Positions 1-5,043 of a stretch of 5,338 nt of DNA are shown piece by piece. Position numbers and translations under genes: made by a program. How positions within the stretch are numbered: the stretch's first letter is position 1; each line of letters opens with the position of its first letter. This DNA comes from Nocardiopsaceae bacterium (GTDB lineage: Bacteria > Actinomycetota > Actinomycetes > Streptosporangiales > Streptosporangiaceae). The stretch covers positions 1 through 5,338 of the forward strand of contig JAIRTY010000005.1 in NCBI GenBank assembly GCA_031254715.1. Reading direction: 5' to 3'. The notes beneath the pieces are model-generated. The model searched no databases, was not told where the DNA came from, and saw only the letters and a list, made by a program, of their open reading frames with translations.

Positions 1-540
1 CGAGGGCATCCGCTCCCCGTCCCAGGAGACTTTCGGACCACCCTGCGGCGATTGGATCGCCGTCTGGAGACCCTGGTCCCACACCAGCGGCCACTCCAGC
101 GCTTTGCCCCAGAAGAACCCGGCCTCACGCGAACCTGCGCACGTGATCTCGGCCATGAACGCGCAGCCCGCCAGGTACTTGTTGCCCGGCTCGATCACGC
201 AGAATTCGTTGCCTTCGGGGTCGGCGAGCACGATATGGCCCTCTTCCGGGCGCTGGCCAACGTCGACATGCCGGGCGCCGAGCCCGAGCGCCTTCGCTAC
301 TGTGTGCTGCTGATCCTCGGCGGACACGCTGGTCAGATGGAGATGCCTCTCGTTCTGGCAGGACTTCTGCTCCTGCGCTGGAAGAAAGTGGAACCCGAAC
401 CCGGCGTCATCCCCCGGCACCAGCGCGGCGCCATCATGCGGATCGGCGGCCAGCTTCCAGCCGAGCAGGTCGCCCCAGAAGCGCGCCAGCCGAAGCGGGT
501 CGGCCGAGTCGAAGCTCACCGCCAGGAGCCGACACGTCAT
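1..540 (-). CDS. VOC family (glyoxalase/bleomycin-resistance-like) protein, two-domain, C-terminus cut by window edge
   Basis: Reading leftward from the ATG at 540 gives 180 uninterrupted codons to base 1, so the C-terminus is missing. The protein opens with MTCRLLAVSFDSADPLRLARF, followed by FWGDLLGW, the usual start of an actinobacterial glyoxalase-like fold (strand, then helix with 'FW..LLGW'). The first domain ends near residue 118 with HIVLADPEGNEFCVIEPG (residues 102-119), the closing strand motif of VOC domains; E117 is the likely end-of-domain acidic ligand. A second domain begins near residue 127 (AFMAEITCAGSREAGFFW) and runs off the edge. Known relatives with this two-domain layout are usually about 230-250 residues. 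The start is supported by GGAGG (complement of 550-554), 9 nt upstream. VOC enzymes include metal-dependent lyases, dioxygenases and antibiotic-binding proteins; the substrate here cannot be told. The gene is divergent from the acetyltransferase at 948 across a long non-coding gap. Confidence 0.9.
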   Translation of the reverse strand, partial: MTCRLLAVSFDSADPLRLARFWGDLLGWKLAADPHDGAALVPGDDAGFGFHFLPAQEQKSCQNERHLHLTSVSAEDQQHTVAKALGLGARHVDVGQRPEEGHIVLADPEGNEFCVIEPGNKYLAGCAFMAEITCAGSREAGFFWGKALEWPLVWDQGLQTAIQSPQGGPKVSWDGERMPS

Positions 541-629
541 CTCGCCGAACCTCCGATCTCGCCATCAGCAATGGTGCCTTTGCATAGCCGCCGACCGTCT
601 GAGCGAACGTTAGGGCACGCCTCCTGCCC

Positions 630-654
630 CGCCAAGCGAATAAATAGCCTGGCG
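630..654. repeat. Imperfect inverted repeat with AT-rich core (possible operator)
   Basis: CGCCA (630-634) pairs with TGGCG (650-654). After one mismatch (A635/C649), GC (636-637) pairs with GC (647-648). The centre GAATAAATA is unusually AT-rich for this DNA. It sits about 90 bp upstream of the VOC start, a plausible place for an operator or promoter. No T-tract follows, so it is not an obvious terminator. Whether any protein binds it is unknown. Confidence 0.35.
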
Positions 655-933
655 TCTGAGCCTCACCCGGCAGGCATCCGGTACTGCGCGGAACCCGTCT
701 TCCTCGCCGCACGATTGTCCAACTCGCGGCCACCGCGTCGAGGGCGCTCCCTGCGGTCGCGTCGCATGCGATCGGCTGCGCCGACCCTCGACCAAGCATT
801 GACCCGGCGACCGCTCCCAAGGGGAGGCGCCTATCGCGGAAGATGGAGCAGGCAAGCAAGAGCGCTAGATCCCGGCGAGCGAGATGATGTGACCAAGACC
901 AGCCACACCGTCAGCACCCAGACGATGACCTCC

Positions 934-939
934 AAAGGG
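934..939 (+). promoter_or_regulatory. Ribosome binding site that decides the GNAT start
   Basis: AAAGGG lies 8 nt before the GTG at 948. The more upstream in-frame GTG (939) overlaps this site and would have no ribosome binding site of its own, so 948 is the better start. Confidence 0.5.
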
Positions 940-947
940 TGGTAACC

Positions 948-1451
948 GTGGCAGACGTCACGCCGGGGCACGAGCCGGCCAGGGCAGAGTTCGAGGTCCG
1001 GCCCGCGGAGGAAGATGACCGCATCCCGCTGACGATCGTGTTCGCAGCCGTTGCCGGGGAACGCGACGGCATCGCCTCCGAGCCGCCGGTGGACATCGAG
1101 GCAAGCGCCGCGAGCGCGGACCTGGACAGCATCATCGTCGCGGTCGCAGGGAACCAGATCGTGGGGTCGATCGGCATCGACCGGAGCCGATATGGATTCG
1201 GCGAGATCGGGATGGTAGTCGCACGCGAGTGGCGCGGACGTGGAGCCGGCTCGGCACTGCTCGCGGCAGCGATCGAGTGGGCACGCGAGCACGGCCTGCA
1301 CAAGCTGAGCCTCAGCGTCTTCCCGCACAACGCCGCCGCGATCGCGCTCTACCGTAAGTTCGGCTTCGTGGAAGAGGGGCGGCGCGTCAGGCACTACCGG
1401 CGCGCCAGCGGCGAGTTGTGGGACGCCATCGAGATGGGGCTCCCACTGTGA
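948..1451 (+). CDS. GNAT family N-acetyltransferase
   Basis: A 167-residue protein of normal GNAT length that should transfer an acetyl group from acetyl-CoA to an amine. After a short variable N-terminus, the fold begins at FEVRPAEEDD (residues 15-24). The strand IIVAVAGNQIVGSIGID (62-78) leads to motif A, VAREWRGRGAGSALL (91-105). In motif A, R96-G-R-G99-A-G101 fits the R/Q-x-x-G-x-G/A acetyl-CoA pyrophosphate loop. Motif B follows: LSLSVFPHNAAAIALYRKFGF (120-140), with N128 and the Y135 near the FGF turn typical of the family. The C-terminus (EGRRVRHYRRASGELWDAIEM) resembles the YhhY/RimI-like subgroup that acts on amino acids or small amines, but the substrate cannot be assigned. The gene faces the Nudix gene tail to tail, 66 bp apart. 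An alternative start at 939 would add three residues. Confidence 0.9.
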   Translation: MADVTPGHEPARAEFEVRPAEEDDRIPLTIVFAAVAGERDGIASEPPVDIEASAASADLDSIIVAVAGNQIVGSIGIDRSRYGFGEIGMVVAREWRGRGAGSALLAAAIEWAREHGLHKLSLSVFPHNAAAIALYRKFGFVEEGRRVRHYRRASGELWDAIEMGLPL

Positions 1452-1517
1452 CCCGCGCCATGTGCCTGCTGCTGACCAGACGAATCGAGGCGAATACGTC
1501 GCTTCGCAGGCAGGTCG

Positions 1518-2051
1518 TCAGCGGAAGCCCGATGCTTCACAGGCGGTCAGGAAGGACGCGGCCAGCTCTGCCGGTCGGCAGCGCCGCTGGGCCTCAGCGA
1601 AGCTGGCCCATTCGAATCTGTCGTGTTCTTCCCCGTCTACAACCACCTCTGTGCCCCAGGGCACTTCCAGGGCAAACACGGCCCAGTCAACGTCACCGGT
1701 CACCACCGGCCGTGGCGAGACACTCCAGCCGATCTCCTCGCGCAGTTCGCGGGCCACGCACGCGGTCAGGTCCTCGCCCGGCTTGCGTGATCCGGTCGGC
1801 GGGGTCCATGCCCAGTCACCCTCGCGGGCAGGGCCGCCATGATGTGCCCGGTGCAGTAGGAGATACCGCCATCCTTCTGGTGCCCGGCTGGCGACCACCG
1901 TCGTCGCCCCATGCGGACGCTCACGGCTGACCGGCTCACCGTCCCAGGTGGTGAACTCTCGCGGGCCGCCGGAGTCAGCCATAGGCTCATTCTCGCCGAC
2001 CTCGCCGCCGTGGGCCATACAACAGTGCAGGCAGCGATCATGACCCAGCAC
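1518..2051 (-). CDS. Nudix hydrolase
   Basis: A 177-residue protein with a complete Nudix box, counted from the GTG at 2051: G87 x5 E93 x7 R101-E-L-R-E-E106-x-G108-W109. This matches GX5EX7REUXEEXGU, including the metal-binding glutamates (R-E-x-x-E-E), so hydrolysis of a nucleoside diphosphate linked to another group is expected. The specific substrate is not visible. Upstream, the strand GATTVVASR (48-56) and LLLHRAHHGGPAREGDWAWTPPTG (64-87) are typical of actinobacterial Nudix proteins. HDRFEWASFAEA (143-154) is the usual strand/helix after the catalytic core. The GTG at 2051 has GAAGG 6 nt upstream. An in-frame ATG at 1982 (protein MADSGGPREF...) would remove 23 residues and has a poorer ribosome binding site. 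The N-terminal extension contains CLHCC, which would be odd if translated. The membrane protein gene upstream (2179-2826) reads the same way, so co-transcription is possible across 127 bp. Confidence 0.9.
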   Translation of the reverse strand: MLGHDRCLHCCMAHGGEVGENEPMADSGGPREFTTWDGEPVSRERPHGATTVVASRAPEGWRYLLLHRAHHGGPAREGDWAWTPPTGSRKPGEDLTACVARELREEIGWSVSPRPVVTGDVDWAVFALEVPWGTEVVVDGEEHDRFEWASFAEAQRRCRPAELAASFLTACEASGFR

Positions 2052-2057
2052 GGCGGA

Positions 2058-2062
2058 CCTTC
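2058..2062 (-). promoter_or_regulatory. Ribosome binding site supporting the GTG start of the Nudix gene
   Basis: On the minus strand GAAGG lies 6 nt before the GTG at 2051. The two downstream in-frame ATGs (2018 and 1982) have nothing comparable, although homologue alignment could still favour 1982. Confidence 0.45.
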
Positions 2063-2178
2063 GTAGCCGCTGCGACGCCGCTGCGCGAAGGCTTCACCAG
2101 CTTTGCCCCGGTGGCCACTCACATGGTTTCGGCGCCTATCGGGAAGACGGGCAGGACTAGGACCCGGGGTGCTGCATG

Positions 2179-2826
2179 TTAGCGTGCGCAAACCGCTCCT
2201 GGAGTGCGGGGAGTCCCGCCCGGCGCATGAAGAACCAGCGGATTCGCCAAAGAGATGGAAACCCAGCGGGTAAAAATCAGGAAACGTTCCTCGACGGAAA
2301 CCGAGTCAATATGCACCCAGCTGTTGCTGGCGTAGCAATGACTGTCCGTGCGTACGGGGATGCCGATCACAGCCCCCGAACCCAGCCGGTAGCTCTTAAA
2401 GGGCCGGCTTGCGAAGCTGTGTGTCAGTTGGTACCGCGGGGATCCGGCCCGGACCAGGGGCCAGGGGTTTCCCACCCGGACAGTCTCGATCGTGACCGCC
2501 TCCGGGCCGCTGTTCCGAATGTTCACCCAGACGGTGAACGGCCCTTTTTGCGATGGGATATAAATCTCTGCCGTACTCGCCGCGAAGGTGTTCACGTTGC
2601 GGATCCCGGCTGCACCTGACACGGCCGAGCCCGCGCCTCCGGGAACAAGAGGTTGGTACGTGCCAGCCAGCACGGCGAGCACGATCCCAGCCGCAGCGAC
2701 AAGCGCAAGCGATGCCAGGACGAGCCACCGCCAGCCACGCCAAAAAACGCGCCGTCCAAGCGGCCGGGTCACAGCCGGGGGCTGAGCACCCTGACCCTGA
2801 TCGCCGAGCTGGCCCGCCGTGCTCAT
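2179..2826 (-). CDS. Single-pass membrane-anchored protein of unknown function
   Basis: I do not recognise this family. From the ATG at 2826 it encodes 215 residues. A Gln/Pro/Gly-rich N-terminus (1-24) is followed by a positively charged stretch (RRVFWRGWR, 25-33) and one strongly hydrophobic segment, WLVLASLALVAAAGIVLAVLAG (about 34-55, split here by residue number only). A Gly/Ala-rich linker and a roughly 140-residue presumed extracytoplasmic part follow. That part has alternating beta-like stretches: AEIYIPSQKGPFTVWVNIRN, EAVTIETVRVGNPW, AVIGIPVRT, WVHIDSVSVEERFLIF. They suggest a beta-sandwich with one cysteine (in SHCYASN). The charge pattern predicts N-in, C-out. GGAGG (complement of 2832-2836), 5 nt before the ATG, decides this start over a longer frame from 2901. 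The 3' half (about 2200-2600) is visibly richer in A and T than the neighbouring genes, which may hint at separate acquisition. It lies upstream of the Nudix gene on the same strand and is divergent from the DinB gene. Confidence 0.75.
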   Translation of the reverse strand: MSTAGQLGDQGQGAQPPAVTRPLGRRVFWRGWRWLVLASLALVAAAGIVLAVLAGTYQPLVPGGAGSAVSGAAGIRNVNTFAASTAEIYIPSQKGPFTVWVNIRNSGPEAVTIETVRVGNPWPLVRAGSPRYQLTHSFASRPFKSYRLGSGAVIGIPVRTDSHCYASNSWVHIDSVSVEERFLIFTRWVSISLANPLVLHAPGGTPRTPGAVCAR

Positions 2827-3095
2827 CGGCGCCTCCACCGCTCCGCTGCCCCGAAGCGTACGGGAGAGACGGCGGCGTGAACAGTGGCAATTCGCGGCCA
2901 CGACGCCATCACCGCCAGCCCCCGCAGCCGGTCATGATGTTCGTCATAGCGGTCCGCTGACACCGGGATCTACCGTCCAAGACCGGCGGCGCGCCAGACT
3001 GCTGATGTTCAGAGCGCGGCAGCCGGCCGGTACGCGGGCGCGGACCGGGAGACAGCGGACCGGGAGACAGCGGACCGGGAGATAGCGGAGGGCAG
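2827..3095. promoter_or_regulatory. Divergent intergenic region between the membrane protein and the DinB gene
   Basis: About 270 bp that must hold promoters for both outward-reading genes. No confident -35/-10 pair is visible. CTGACA at 2957-2962 resembles a -35 box on the plus strand, but no -10 box sits at the right distance. The left end holds the membrane gene's ribosome binding site, and the right end holds the 15-bp tandem repeat. Small open frames here are Arg/Pro/Gly-rich and look non-coding. Confidence 0.45.
3040..3090 (+). repeat. 15-bp tandem repeat, 3 copies plus a partial copy, ending in the DinB ribosome binding site
   Basis: The unit GCGGACCGGGAGACA occurs at 3040-3054 and 3055-3069 and, with one change (C to T at base 3083), at 3070-3084. 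A fourth partial copy, GCGGAG (3085-3090), merges into the GGAGGG ribosome binding site (3087-3092) of the next gene. Each copy carries the purine block GGGAGA. Read in the frame of the downstream gene, the repeat is open (Gly-Pro-Gly-Asp-Ser), but there is no ATG/GTG/TTG before the stop at 3003-3005, so it is probably untranslated leader or promoter DNA. Confidence 0.9.
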
Positions 3096-3611
3096 ATGAC
3101 ACAACCGGCTTTCGGCAAGGAGCGAACAGCGCTCCTGGACTGGCTGGGCAATCACCGTAAGCACGTGCTCGGTATCCTGGCGGGCCTGCCGGATGATGCC
3201 CTTCGGCGGGCCGTACTGCCCTCGGGATGGACGTGCCTCGGGCTGGTGCGCCACCTTGCCGTCGATGTGGAGCGGTTCTGGTTCCGCGGCGTGGCCGCTG
3301 GTGAGGCGATCGACTTCAACGACTCCACCGGCTGGCAGCCCTCACCGGACGAGCCAGCCGGGGCCGTGCTCGAACTGTACCGGCAGGAAATAAAGCGAGC
3401 CGACGCGATCCTGGCAGTTATCGACCTGGACGCACCGCCGGTCACGTGGCCGGAATACTTCACCGATTGGCACCTCGACGACGTGCGGGGGATCATCCTG
3501 CACGTCATCGGGGAGACCGCTGTACACGCAGGTCACCTCGATGCAGTGCGCGAGCTGATCGATGGCCGTACCTGGCTGGGCGAGCCCGTTTCACGCGTTC
3601 CCCGCGACTGA
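3096..3611 (+). CDS. DinB family protein (DUF664-type), probable metal-dependent four-helix protein
   Basis: A 171-residue protein, the usual length for actinobacterial DinB/DUF664 proteins. The family is a four-helix bundle that typically binds a divalent metal through three histidines; some members are thiol S-transferases using bacillithiol or mycothiol. Helix 1 is about residues 8-30. LPSGWTCLGLVRHLAVDVERFW (41-62) matches the conserved 'W...(L)V.HL...E..W' block, with H53 as the first candidate ligand. The C-terminal block ILHVIGETAVHAGHLDAVRE (134-153) gives H136, H144 and H147 and ends in the family's 'H.GHLD..RE' signature. WHLDDVRG (125-132) resembles the region before this helix. 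The ATG at 3096 has GGAGGG only 3 nt upstream, a rather short gap. The gene is followed after 38 bp by a VOC gene on the same strand, so the two are probably co-transcribed. The substrate is unknown; thiol-dependent detoxification is a family-based guess. Confidence 0.9.
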   Translation: MTQPAFGKERTALLDWLGNHRKHVLGILAGLPDDALRRAVLPSGWTCLGLVRHLAVDVERFWFRGVAAGEAIDFNDSTGWQPSPDEPAGAVLELYRQEIKRADAILAVIDLDAPPVTWPEYFTDWHLDDVRGIILHVIGETAVHAGHLDAVRELIDGRTWLGEPVSRVPRD

Positions 3612-3649
3612 CCAGGACTACGCACTCCGATACGGACGCTGGTGACCTC

Positions 3650-4048
3650 GTGACGGACTGGGAAAGGAAGATCGGCGCAATGACGCTGTTCGTCCCGGAT
3701 CTTGACCGTGCCCGGGAGTTTTACCGGGACGCCCTCGGCCTGGACGCGCACGATTTGGGCGACGGCACAGCAATGGTGCCGCTGACGGACATGTTCGTAT
3801 TTTTGCGCAAAGTCGCGAAAGCGCAGGAACCGCTTCCCGAGATCCTCCAAGAGGCAAAGAACGGGGCCCGGCAATTCGCCATTATCGTCGATGACGTCGA
3901 CGCCGTAAGCTCCGAGCTGACCGGGCGCGGGGTGAAGCTGGTCAGCGGCCCGGCCGATCGCGCCTGGGGCATGCGGACGATCACCTTCGCCGATCCGGGT
4001 GGCCACATCTGGGAGATCGCTCAGGAAGTGCGCAGCGCCGGCAGCTGA
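3650..4048 (+). CDS. Single-domain VOC family (glyoxalase-like) protein
   Basis: A 132-residue protein of the size expected for one VOC domain made of two beta-alpha-beta-beta-beta repeats. The first repeat is KIGAMTLFVPDLDRAREFY, then RDALGLDAHDLGDGTAMVPL. The second is RQFAIIVDDVDAVSSELTGRG and GMRTITFADPGGHIWEIAQ, with the closing DPGGHIWEIA signature; its glutamate is the likely metal ligand position. The GTG at 3650 gives MTDWERKIGAMTLFV and preserves the whole first strand, as in homologues that start 'M.DWARKIGA.TLFV'. A second candidate start, the ATG at 3680, has a stronger ribosome binding site (AAGGAAG, 3664-3670, 9 nt upstream) but would cut into the first strand. The function could be detoxification, ring-cleaving oxygenase-like activity or ligand binding; it cannot be specified. 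The gene is likely in one operon with the DinB gene and converges on the regulator gene, with 12 bp between their stops. Confidence 0.88.
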   Translation: MTDWERKIGAMTLFVPDLDRAREFYRDALGLDAHDLGDGTAMVPLTDMFVFLRKVAKAQEPLPEILQEAKNGARQFAIIVDDVDAVSSELTGRGVKLVSGPADRAWGMRTITFADPGGHIWEIAQEVRSAGS

Positions 4049-4060
4049 GCACCACACGCG

Positions 4061-4441
4061 TCAAGAACTACCGCTGCTGCGGAAGCGCCGCAGCGGTGAC
4101 CGGGCCGCCACCGCGCCGGGCGGGTCGGCGTTAGCCATCTCGGTCAGCTGGTCGAGCAACGGGCCGATCCGGAGCCCTGCCTGCGCGCTGTGACGGAAGG
4201 GGCTGTCCGGGTTCACGGCGTAGCGGGTCCGCCGCCCGATCCGGGTCCGGCTGATGTAACCCGCGGCCTCCAGGTCGGAAACGATCGCCTGCACGCTGCG
4301 TTCGGTCAGGTCAACGGCCGAGCCTATGTCGCGGATCCGGACATTGGGGTTGCGGGCGATCTCCACCAGCACATGACCGTGCCCGGTCAGCAGCGTCCAG
4401 CTCCCGCCCCGTTCATCAGGCAACTCCATGTTCAGGAGCAT
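4061..4441 (-). CDS. Winged helix-turn-helix transcriptional regulator
   Basis: A 126-residue protein with one MarR/ArsR-like winged-helix domain. SWTLLTGHGHVLVEIARNPNVRI (residues 14-36) forms the first helix. IRDIGSAVDLTERSVQAIV (36-54) is the helix-turn-helix, with the recognition helix around T46-L57. SDLEAAGYISRTRIGRRTRYAV (55-76) is the end of that helix plus the wing. NPDSPFRHSAQAG followed by a short C-terminal helix (IGPLLDQLTEMA) matches a common actinobacterial type of small regulator. The Arg/Ser-rich tail is probably disordered. No cysteine or histidine metal site of ArsR type is seen. The start is uncertain: the ATG at 4441 lacks a strong ribosome binding site, and the ATG at 4429 (MELPDERGG) has none. 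The gene is divergent from the STAS gene; such regulators often control themselves and the divergent gene, which is an inference here. Confidence 0.85.
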   Translation of the reverse strand: MLLNMELPDERGGSWTLLTGHGHVLVEIARNPNVRIRDIGSAVDLTERSVQAIVSDLEAAGYISRTRIGRRTRYAVNPDSPFRHSAQAGLRIGPLLDQLTEMANADPPGAVAARSPLRRFRSSGSS

Positions 4442-4596
4442 ATTCTCAAGCGACAGATGTCACGAGTCCGAACACATGAAGTTTTTCTCGTTATTCTATT
4501 GACCGACCTAACGTGGGTGCCGCATGCTGAACGACAGAGCCACCTTGACGACGCAGGATGGCTGCCGTGACGGCGCGACTGTCGAGGCAGGTGCTG
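4442..4596. promoter_or_regulatory. AT-rich divergent promoter region between the regulator and the STAS gene
   Basis: This gap contains the most AT-rich patch near here (about 4470-4510). On the minus strand TAGAAT (complement of 4493-4498) fits a -10 box and would give the regulator a leader of roughly 45 nt, although no good -35 box lies upstream of it. On the plus strand TTGACC (4499-4504) fits a -35 box for the STAS gene, with only a weak -10 (CATGCT, 4523-4528). The two elements adjoin, so a protein binding here could act on both genes. This is inferred from sequence patterns only. Confidence 0.35.
4584..4591 (+). promoter_or_regulatory. Ribosome binding site supporting the STAS start at 4597
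   Basis: GAGGCAGG lies 5 nt before the ATG at 4597. The upstream in-frame candidates (ATG at 4558, GTG at 4567) have only AGG directly adjacent or a weaker purine run. Confidence 0.5.
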
Positions 4597-5043
4597 ATGT
4601 CGGACGGCTCGCTGCACCAGTACCCCACCGGGCATGGACCGCGGACCGTTGTGGTCACGCTGCCCGTCCAGATCGACATCGCCAACAGCGGGCAGGTCCA
4701 CGATGTCCTCGTCGGGTCCCTGGGCGGCGGGGCAGCGGTCCTCATCGCCGATGGGACCGGAACGACCTTCTGCGATTGCGCCGGAGTGAGCGCGCTGACC
4801 CGTGCTCACCACCAGGCGGCCGCCACCGGGGCACAGCTGCGGGTGGCAGCCTGCCCTGCGGTACTGCGCATCCTCGAGCTGACCGGCGCCGATGACCTCC
4901 TGGATACCTACCCCACCGTGGCGGCAGCGCTGGACGGAGACCAGCGCCCAGCCGACGGCAACGACGACGGCAGCGGTGACAGCGACCGCCAACCCCGGCG
5001 CCTGCCTTCACCAAGCAGCGGCCCAAGAGGGTCCTATGGCTGA
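4597..5043 (+). CDS. STAS domain protein (anti-sigma factor antagonist-like), lacking the usual phosphoserine
   Basis: A 148-residue protein from the ATG at 4597 (161 from 4558). The STAS fold spans about residues 16-113: strand RTVVVTLPVQIDIAN (16-30), helix SGQVHDVLVGSL, strand AAVLIADGTGTTF (46-58), the loop and helix C59-D60-C61-A62-G63-VSALTRAHHQAA, strand AQLRVAAC (79-86), and final helices PAVLRILELTGADDLL and YPTVAAAL. This is the layout of SpoIIAA/RsbV-like proteins, which bind anti-sigma kinases and are switched off by phosphorylation of a serine in D-S-S-G. Here that motif is D-C-A-G, so the phosphorylated serine is replaced by alanine. The C-terminal 35 residues (DGDQRPADGNDDGSGDSD...) are low-complexity and probably disordered. 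The stop overlaps the start of the next gene by 8 bp (ATGGCTGA), suggesting translational coupling. It could be a constitutively active antagonist or a ligand-sensing STAS protein; no partner is visible. Confidence 0.85.
   Translation: MSDGSLHQYPTGHGPRTVVVTLPVQIDIANSGQVHDVLVGSLGGGAAVLIADGTGTTFCDCAGVSALTRAHHQAAATGAQLRVAACPAVLRILELTGADDLLDTYPTVAAALDGDQRPADGNDDGSGDSDRQPRRLPSPSSGPRGSYG

Larger units (their letters stand above)
541..947. other. Divergent non-coding interval between the VOC gene and the GNAT gene
   Basis: About 400 bp without a convincing gene. The open frames crossing it on both strands are Arg/Pro/Ser-rich, match no family I recognise, and run on into the shadow frames of the neighbouring genes. 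It holds the ribosome binding sites of both flanking genes (complement of 550-554 and 934-939), an imperfect palindrome with an AT-rich centre (630-654), a 9-bp direct repeat CGTCTGAGC (596-604 and 653-661), and a 5-bp hairpin GGGCA/TGCCC (613-617 with 625-629). Promoters for both genes should lie here, but I see no clear -35/-10 pair. Confidence 0.6.

Noticed and set aside
52..945. Long plus-strand open frame of 297 codons
   Set aside because: It lies opposite the two-domain VOC gene and then non-coding DNA. The protein is Arg/Pro/Ala-rich with no family features, whereas the minus strand over 1-540 gives a clear VOC protein.
831..1394. Minus-strand open frame of 187 codons opposite the GNAT gene
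   Set aside because: It is the antisense shadow of the acetyltransferase, whose motifs A and B are unmistakable on the plus strand. Only the short 3' hydrophobic piece was kept, as a weak finding.
1490..1507. Hairpin GCGAA/TTCGC between the converging GNAT and Nudix genes as a terminator
   Set aside because: Only a 5-bp stem with an 8-nt loop and no T-tract on either strand; too weak to call.
2819..3085. Plus-strand open frame ending in repeated T-G-R-Q-R
   Set aside because: The repetitive end is just the 15-bp tandem repeat read in another frame, and the rest is Arg/Pro-rich without family features.
3446..3649. N-terminal extension of the single-domain VOC frame back to an ATG at 3446
   Set aside because: The extra 68 codons overlap the DinB gene in another frame and read as Arg-rich shadow. 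The VOC fold begins right after the GTG at 3650.
4071..4096. GC-rich hairpin CCGCTGC/GCAGCGG near the converging stops at 4048 and 4061
   Set aside because: The 7-bp stem lies inside the coding end of the regulator and has no T-tract. It could help terminate the VOC transcript but cannot be called.
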